The notes beneath the pieces were generated by a model. That model was not told where the DNA came from. It searched no databases and worked only from the letters and a program-made list of their open reading frames with translations. This document shows positions 59,181 through 64,000 of a stretch of 64,000 bases of DNA, piece by piece (positions within the stretch are counted from its first letter, which is position 1; the number at the start of each line of letters is the position of its first letter). This stretch comes from Candidatus Dormiibacterota bacterium (GTDB lineage: Bacteria > Chloroflexota > Dormibacteria > CF-121): contig DASZZN010000029.1 in assembly GCA_035544955.1 (NCBI GenBank), positions 1 through 64,000 on the forward strand. The letters are read 5' to 3'. Made by a program: the position numbers and the translations under genes.

Positions 59181-60315
59181 GCTGCATCACGCGCTCCGTC
59201 ACCACTTGCCCTCGACAGACGGTCATGACGACATGTCCGCGCAGCCGCCGCCCTTGAAACGGCGTGTTCTTGCCGCGGCTGCGGAAGGAGGACGCGTCAA
59301 CGGTCCATTCGGCATTCGGGTCGATCAGGATCCATTCCTCCTCGAGCGATTGGCCCACAATCTCTCGTGGGCGGGACACGCAGGCGCGGTAGACGACGCG
59401 ATCGGTGAGACCGAGCCCCAGGACGACGCTCACCGCCGTCTCGAAACCGTGGAAGCCATTGGCGCCCGCCTGCTTCGCGGCCTGGTCATGCGGCGCATGA
59501 TCGGTTGCGATCACGTCGATCACCCCTTCGATCAGCGCCTGGCGCAGCGCATCGCGGTCGTCGGCGGTCCTTAGCGGCGGATTGACGTTGCCGTGTGGAC
59601 CCATCGCTGCCGCATCCCGCGATGTGAGCGTGAGGTGATGCGGGGTGGCTTCGGCCGTTACCGCCAAGTCATCCGCCTTGGCGGCACGAATCAACTCGAC
59701 CGCCTGGCGCGTGCTGACGTGCTGGACGTGGAGGCGGGCACCCTTGATAGTGCGCAGCGCGTCCAGCGCGTCTCTGACCGCGGCGGCCTCCGCATCGGGG
59801 CCGTTCCCGAGGCCCTCCGCCTGCGCGTGGATGAGCACCGGCAACCCAGCCGCTGCCGCTGCTGCGAGGGCACGGCCAAGCATGGCGCGGTCCATCGCGT
59901 GCCGGCCATCGTCGGAGAGCGCCACGGCTCCGACCGCTTTCAGCGCCACGGCGTCGGTCAGCTGCTGGCCTTCGAGGCCGATGGTGACGGCTCCGACGAA
60001 ACTGATGCGGATCGGCAGCGCCTCGCTCCGCGCTACCAGGCTTTGCAGCCGCTCGGGTCGATCGGTCACAGGGGCGGTGTTCGCCATGGCGACCACGTGT
60101 GTGAACCCGCCGACGGCGGCGCTTGTCGCGCCGGAGAGCAGCGTCTCCTTCTGCGGGAACCCGGGATCGCGCAAGTGCGCGTGCAGGTCCATCCAGCCGG
60201 GGGAGAGCACGAGTCCGGTTGCATCACGATCGTCGGCACCCTCGGCGTTGACATCCACCGTTTGCGGCATCGAAAGGCCGCCGGGTCCCAGCACGCGGAC
60301 GTAATGCAGGCGCAT
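59173..60315 (-). CDS. pyrC: Dihydroorotase
   Basis: 380 residues, amidohydrolase TIM barrel. The metal motif is [10 protein letters not shown], the substrate segment is [10 protein letters not shown], and [11 protein letters not shown] supplies the Asp. Closes carbamoyl-aspartate to dihydroorotate. Its ATG shares an A with the pyrR stop (TGATG). Confidence 0.93.
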   Translation of the reverse strand: MRLHYVRVLGPGGLSMPQTVDVNAEGADDRDATGLVLSPGWMDLHAHLRDPGFPQKETLLSGATSAAVGGFTHVVAMANTAPVTDRPERLQSLVARSEALPIRISFVGAVTIGLEGQQLTDAVALKAVGAVALSDDGRHAMDRAMLGRALAAAAAAGLPVLIHAQAEGLGNGPDAEAAAVRDALDALRTIKGARLHVQHVSTRQAVELIRAAKADDLAVTAEATPHHLTLTSRDAAAMGPHGNVNPPLRTADDRDALRQALIEGVIDVIATDHAPHDQAAKQAGANGFHGFETAVSVVLGLGLTDRVVYRACVSRPREIVGQSLEEEWILIDPNAEWTVDASSFRSRGKNTPFQGRRLRGHVVMTVCRGQVVTERVMQHA

Positions 60316-60866
60316 CAGACCTCTGACCGCTCGAGGATGCGAACCGCATCCTCACCATCGGTTTCCATCAAGTGCACGTCCACCCACTCCTGTCGCGAGG
60401 TCGGCACGTTCTTGCCGATGTAGTCAGGACGGATCGGCAGCTCGCGGTGACCGCGGTCAACCAGCACGGCAAGCTGGATCTGCGTGGGGCGGCCAGCGGC
60501 GATCAGGGCGTCGATGGCGGCGCGCACCGTCCGCCCGTTGAAGAGCACGTCATCGACGAGCAAGATGGGCCGGCCGTCGACCGCCGCCGGCGGCAGGACC
60601 GGCAAGGGGGCAATCGCCGCACGGGGCTGGTCGTCGCGGTAGGCTCGCACGTCGAGCGGGATGACGGGAAGGCGGACGCCTTCGAGCTCCTCGAGGGTGG
60701 CAGCCAGCCGCTGCGCGAGCGGGAGGCCGCGGGTGACGATGCCCAGTAAGCTCAGTTGCGCGAGGTTCGGCTGCCGCTCGATCACTTCGTGTGCAATGCG
60801 TCGCCAGGCGCGGCGCAGACCTTCGGCATCGAGGATGACGGCCTTGGCGGGCGGGGTCTGCAACAT
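60315..60866 (-). CDS. pyrR: PyrR bifunctional regulator/uracil phosphoribosyltransferase
   Basis: 183 residues from ATG 60866, which overlaps the pyrB stop (TGATG). The PRPP motif is PILLVDDVLFNGRTVRAA. RDD and LGIVTRGLPLAQRLA are typical of PyrR, which binds pyr-operon leader RNA when UMP is plentiful. Its likely target is the hairpin at 61836-61851. It lies second in the operon instead of first. Confidence 0.92.
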   Translation of the reverse strand: MLQTPPAKAVILDAEGLRRAWRRIAHEVIERQPNLAQLSLLGIVTRGLPLAQRLAATLEELEGVRLPVIPLDVRAYRDDQPRAAIAPLPVLPPAAVDGRPILLVDDVLFNGRTVRAAIDALIAAGRPTQIQLAVLVDRGHRELPIRPDYIGKNVPTSRQEWVDVHLMETDGEDAVRILERSEV

Positions 60867-61822
60867 CAGCGCCCCAGTGCCCACTCGAGCACGGCCATCC
60901 GTACCCACAACCCATTGCGCGCCTGCCGGAAGTACGCGGCCCTCGGGTCGGCGTCGACCAGCGGATCGATCTCTCCCAGGCGCGGCAGTGGATGCATGAG
61001 GATGGCGTGCTCCGGCAATCGGCGCATCACCTCGGGCGTGACGACATAGACGCCGCGAAGCCGCTCGTATTCTTCGGGCGACTCGAAGCGCTCGGCCTGG
61101 ATGCGCGTCTGATACAGGACGTCGAGCCCCGGGATCGCGCCGACCAGGTCGTCGGTCAGCCGCAGGCTCTGTTGCGCCCGCTGGAGGGAGCCAACCACGT
61201 CGTCGCCCATACGTAACGCCGGCGGCGCGATCAGCACCAGCTCGTTTCCCGGGAAGCGTGAGAGCAGCACCGCGAGCGACCGAACCGTCCGGCCATTGCG
61301 CAAGTCGCCCGCCAGGCCAATCCGCAGGTGGTCGAGGCGGCCCAGCTCTTTCTTGACGGTGAAGAGATCGAGCAGCGCCTGCGTCGGATGCTGCCCGGCC
61401 CCGTCTCCGGCGTTGATCACCGGCACCGTGGCCACGGCCGCCGCCCGCTCGGCGGTGCCGACCTCGGGATGGCGCAGCACGAGGCCGTCGACGTAGCCGC
61501 CGATGACGCGGATGGCGTCCTCCAGCGACTCTCCCTTGGCTGCTGACGAGGCCCGGGTGGCGTTCTCCGCGCTCAGGACCTGGCCGCCGAGCCGGTGCAT
61601 GGCTGCCTCGAAGGAAAAGCGCGTGCGGGTGCTCGGTTCGTAGAAGACCGTCGCGAGCAGCCGGCCCGACAGCCGCCCCATCGCGATCTCGTTGGCCTGT
61701 TCGAATGCGGCCGCCCGCTCAAGCAACTGCTCGATCAGGGCACGGTCCAGAGCGTGTGGCCCGGTCAGATGTCGGATGGGAACCTGCGTCCGCGCGGCCG
61801 GAGCGGTCAGGGTGTCTCGCAC
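60866..61822 (-). CDS. pyrB: Aspartate carbamoyltransferase
   Basis: 318 residues from GTG 61822. The carbamoyl-phosphate loop is FYEPSTRTRFSFEAA, with HPTQALLDLFT and the Asp-binding HPLPRLGEI. Joins carbamoyl phosphate and aspartate. No PyrI regulatory chain is present. AAAGGAG lies 6 nt before the GTG and directly follows the PyrR-type hairpin. First gene of the pyr operon. Confidence 0.93.
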   Translation of the reverse strand: MRDTLTAPAARTQVPIRHLTGPHALDRALIEQLLERAAAFEQANEIAMGRLSGRLLATVFYEPSTRTRFSFEAAMHRLGGQVLSAENATRASSAAKGESLEDAIRVIGGYVDGLVLRHPEVGTAERAAAVATVPVINAGDGAGQHPTQALLDLFTVKKELGRLDHLRIGLAGDLRNGRTVRSLAVLLSRFPGNELVLIAPPALRMGDDVVGSLQRAQQSLRLTDDLVGAIPGLDVLYQTRIQAERFESPEEYERLRGVYVVTPEVMRRLPEHAILMHPLPRLGEIDPLVDADPRAAYFRQARNGLWVRMAVLEWALGR

Positions 61823-61835
61823 CGAATTCTCCTTT

Positions 61836-61851
61836 CGGTCTCGCTGGACCG
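61836..61851 (-). promoter_or_regulatory. PyrR-binding hairpin at the pyrB ribosome binding site
   Basis: On the minus strand CGGTC-CAGCGA-GACCG forms a 5-bp stem and hexaloop CAGCGA, matching the CNGNGA loop of PyrR binding sites. The SD (61835-61829) begins at the very next base. Binding of PyrR could block initiation instead of, or as well as, attenuating transcription. No terminator is seen in the leader. Confidence 0.7.
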
Positions 61852-61875
61852 GGTTAAAGGACGAAGGTCCCGGTA

Positions 61876-61904
61876 AGTCTACGGGCCGAGGCCCAGGGTG
61901 TCAA
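61876..61904 (-). promoter_or_regulatory. Promoter of the pyr operon
   Basis: On the minus strand TTGACA (61904-61899), 17-bp spacer, TAGACT (61881-61876). Predicted start near 61870, leader about 48 nt. The best sigma-70-like promoter in the window. Confidence 0.8.
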
Positions 61905-62072
61905 ACCAAACGTTTCTCGGCCTGATATCAACGATCCTGATCGAACGCATCGGAGAAATGAATTGGACAAATGACAGGTCCGTTGATAGGGTTGCTATAG
62001 CCTTTTTAAGGCGCGATATCAAGTTCTGTGTCACCCCGGGGCGAGCGGGAGCACACGGAGGCAAAGGGCGAG

Positions 62073-62315
62073 ATGGAAGTCATCGTATACACCCGACCGG
62101 ACTGCGAGAGCAGCCGCCGAATCAAGGAGATCCTGGAGAGCCGCGGCGTCGCGTTCCAGGAGCATATTTGCGCCGACGGCAAGCTCGATGGCAAGGACCT
62201 GCGCAACCTCGACATCGAGGTCCGGCAGGTGCCGTTAACGGTGATCGACGGCGTGCCGATCGCCGGGCTACAGCAGGCCAAGATCGAACAAGCGATCGGC
62301 TGGATCGGTTTCTAA
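62073..62315 (+). CDS. Glutaredoxin-like protein, monothiol
   Basis: 80 residues from ATG 62073. The active site is TRPDCESSRRIKE, with CxxS in place of CxxC, then the cis-Pro segment VPLTVIDGVPIAG, as in NrdH/glutaredoxin-like small thiol proteins. Role: single-cysteine thiol exchange or partner of a reductase. A 5' leader of about 150 bp follows the divergent pyr promoter. No SigR-type site found nearby. Confidence 0.75.
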   Translation: MEVIVYTRPDCESSRRIKEILESRGVAFQEHICADGKLDGKDLRNLDIEVRQVPLTVIDGVPIAGLQQAKIEQAIGWIGF

Positions 62316-62371
62316 CCGAGTCGCGACCGGCCCGCTAGATCGGCGCGTCAGGCGGCGCGTAGGATGAATTC

Positions 62372-62587
62372 ATGCCCGAGATCGGCAAGCTGCTCATCAT
62401 TGTTGGCGGCTTCATCCTCGTGGTCGGGCTCTTTCTGAGCTTGGGCCTCAGGATTCCCTACCTCGGCAAATTGCCGGGCGACATCTCGGTCGACCGTGGC
62501 AATGTGCATTTCTACTTTCCGATCGTCACCGGCTTGCTGCTGAGCCTGGTGCTGACGATCCTGCTGAACGCCTTCTTCCGCCGCTGA
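62372..62587 (+). CDS. DUF2905 membrane protein
   Basis: 71 residues. Two spans with the family motif GRIPYLGKLPGDISVDR, here LRIPYLGKLPGDISVDRG, between them. Function unknown; widespread in bacteria. TAGGAT lies 6 nt before the ATG (leaderless pattern). Convergent with dnaJ, 1 bp apart. Confidence 0.85.
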   Translation: MPEIGKLLIIVGGFILVVGLFLSLGLRIPYLGKLPGDISVDRGNVHFYFPIVTGLLLSLVLTILLNAFFRR

Positions 62588-62588
62588 C

Positions 62589-63626
62589 TCAGCTGGTCCG
62601 GGCTTTGCGGATTCCCTCGTAGAGGTCGCGCACCGCCGGGGTGATCGGCTCCGGGATGCGAATCTCGAGCGTGGCGTAGAGGTCGCCGGGCAGTCCGTCT
62701 TTGAGCGCGGGCAAGCCCTTGCCCTTCAGCCGAAAGACTTTGCCCGCCTGGCTCGCAGGCGGGATCTTCAGCTGGAGTTGTCCCCCCGTGAGTGACTGGA
62801 TCGTGACCTCGTCGCCGAGCGCGGCTTGGTCGTCGAGTACCGGAAACGGCGTGTAAAGATCCCGGCCCTTGGCCGCGAAACGGTCATGCGGCAGCAGATG
62901 GACGCGGAGATAGAGGTCGCCCGCTTCGGCGCCGCGCTGCCCTTCGCCCTTCACCCGGATGCGTGAGCCCTCGATCACGCCCGCCGGGATCTTGACCTGG
63001 ATCTGTCGGCGCGTGGCGCGAACCCCGGCGCCACCGCAGGTCGGGCAGGTGACGCTCTCCATCACGGTGCGGTTGCCTACCTTGCGCCGCTCGGCGGTAA
63101 AGCCCGAGCCGCCGCAGGTGGGGCAGGTCTCAGGCACCTCGGTCTGAATGGTGCGCTCGCCACCTTGCGCTGCCTCTTCGAGCGTGATCTCGATCGGATG
63201 CTCGATGTCCTCGCCGCGCTCCCGAGTGACGCTTCGACCGCGCGTCCCCTCGAAGCCGAAACCGGAAAACCCGCCGCCTTCGCCGGAAAAGTAGGTGTTG
63301 AAGAAGTCGCTGAAATCGCCGAATCCGGCGGCCTGGCCGGCCCCGCGGCTGGGCTGCGACTGGTACTGGCGGCCGAACTCTTGCTCGCGCTCGATCCGTT
63401 CCCAGTCGGCGCCGAGCTGGTCGTATTTCGATCGCTTTTTTGGGTCGCTGAGCACCTCGTAGGCCTCGTTGATTAGCTTGAAGCGGTCGGTGGCCTTGGG
63501 GTCCTTGTTAACGTCGGGATGGAACTGGCGTGCCAGCCGGCGGTAGGCGGACTTGATCTCCTTCTCGGTGGCGGTCCGAGTGACGCCGAGCGTCTGGTAG
63601 TAGTCCTTGTACTGAGGCGTGGCCAT
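62589..63626 (-). CDS. DnaJ-type co-chaperone with a shortened zinc region
   Basis: 345 residues. The J domain (about 8-73) has the HPD motif in [12 protein letters not shown] Gly/Phe-rich part follows (about 95-130). Only two CxxCxGxG repeats (CPTCGGSG and CPTCGGAG) are present instead of four, so at most one zinc is bound. The C-terminal substrate-binding domain is complete (about 210-335). Stimulates DnaK in protein folding. Confidence 0.85.
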   Translation of the reverse strand: MATPQYKDYYQTLGVTRTATEKEIKSAYRRLARQFHPDVNKDPKATDRFKLINEAYEVLSDPKKRSKYDQLGADWERIEREQEFGRQYQSQPSRGAGQAAGFGDFSDFFNTYFSGEGGGFSGFGFEGTRGRSVTRERGEDIEHPIEITLEEAAQGGERTIQTEVPETCPTCGGSGFTAERRKVGNRTVMESVTCPTCGGAGVRATRRQIQVKIPAGVIEGSRIRVKGEGQRGAEAGDLYLRVHLLPHDRFAAKGRDLYTPFPVLDDQAALGDEVTIQSLTGGQLQLKIPPASQAGKVFRLKGKGLPALKDGLPGDLYATLEIRIPEPITPAVRDLYEGIRKARTS

Positions 63627-63669
63627 GGATTACTCTGTAATGCCCGAAACAGCCCGGACTAAAACGAGG

Positions 63670-64000
63670 TCAGGAGGCGCTGCGGACAGCGGCGTACTCG
63701 CGGCAGTGTTGGACGAACTTGTCGACCAGCAACGGATTCTGCCCGAAGTGCAGGTGCACGTAGCTGGCGAGCAGGTTGGGTGCCACGAAACCCTCGTAGC
63801 CGATGACGTCGCCCTCGGCGTTCTGCATCTGGTAGGCGGGCTTCAGGTCGCCGTTGTGGCCAGTGATGCGGCTCCAGTGGAACTCGTGCCCTCGGTAGAA
63901 CTGCCCGCGCGGTGACAGGATGTTGTCCTCGAGGGTGAGGAGCTGCCGGTAACCGAAGCGATGGATCTCGCCGTCCATCTCGACGTCGACCGGGATCACC
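63670..64000 (-). CDS. C-terminal part of cobyrinate a,c-diamide synthase (CobB/CbiA)
   Basis: About 109 residues run in from the right edge, so the 5' part is outside the window. GYRQLLTLEDNI, RGHEFHWSRI and ASYVHLHFG match the C-terminal glutaminase domain of CobB/CbiA, with the conserved His-x-x-His-like triad region. This enzyme amidates the corrin ring in B12 synthesis. The codon at 63999 (GTG) is probably internal. A matching role with the B12-import locus 35 kb upstream is plausible. Confidence 0.75.
   Translation of the reverse strand, partial: VIPVDVEMDGEIHRFGYRQLLTLEDNILSPRGQFYRGHEFHWSRITGHNGDLKPAYQMQNAEGDVIGYEGFVAPNLLASYVHLHFGQNPLLVDKFVQHCREYAAVRSAS

Overview
The window is GC-rich, gene-dense bacterial chromosome with many 1-4 nt start/stop overlaps. 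It holds about 60 protein genes, one tRNA gene and one cobalamin riboswitch. The mixture suggests a monoderm-like Terrabacteria soil lineage: a sortase with LAxTG-type tails, two DUF3494 ice-binding proteins, a SigR/RsrA-type redox sigma system, leaderless -10/start arrangements, class 1B PyrD/PyrK and a CarA-CarB fusion. Candidatus Dormibacterota, Chloroflexota or a deep actinobacterial relative would fit. That placement is inference; no rRNA or ribosomal protein gene is present.

Layout. 1-2760: unrecognised genes separated by three copies of a 25-bp repeat. 2856-12400: a small membrane protein, a sialidase-like gene broken by an in-frame TAG, a permease pair coupled to a Kelch lipoprotein, a VOC protein, and a TetR-regulated ABC exporter. 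12494-17078: an ACT protein, two ice-binding proteins around a Hint-domain lipoprotein and a GlsB-like protein, then a sortase. 17498-23704: lytic transglycosylase, two hydrolases, a truncated receiver, a TPR protein and a large conserved protein with a nucleoside-phosphorylase-like C-terminus.

23785-29749 is the most striking locus. A cobalamin riboswitch with an SD-sequestering hairpin precedes an alpha/alpha-barrel protein and a DUF4430-like protein, together resembling a transcobalamin/intrinsic factor split into two polypeptides. Both carry sortase-type tails and are translationally coupled to EcfT, a fused EcfA-EcfA' and an S component. The products would form a surface B12-capture and import system. 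A cobyrinate a,c-diamide synthase fragment at the right edge suggests that cobamide synthesis or salvage is also encoded.

29774-43629: sigma factor/anti-sigma/CcdA-TlpA redox operon running into a threonine synthase, ThiO-like oxidase, patatin, GH-A glycosidase, GDPD, glutaryl-CoA dehydrogenase-like protein, a LolCDE/MacB-like ABC pair and an HD protein. 43674-48780: tRNA-Lys(TTT) followed by two tandem islands, each closed by a repeat of the tRNA 3' end, with no recognisable integrase. 48817-52449: MFS transporter, TMEM175-like channel, M23-like protein and one unknown gene. 52454-61904: a complete UMP-biosynthesis operon on the minus strand (pyrB-pyrR-pyrC-carAB-pyrK-pyrD-pyrE) with a consensus promoter and a PyrR-type RNA loop at the pyrB ribosome binding site. 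62073-64000: glutaredoxin-like protein, DUF2905 protein, DnaJ and the CobB/CbiA fragment.
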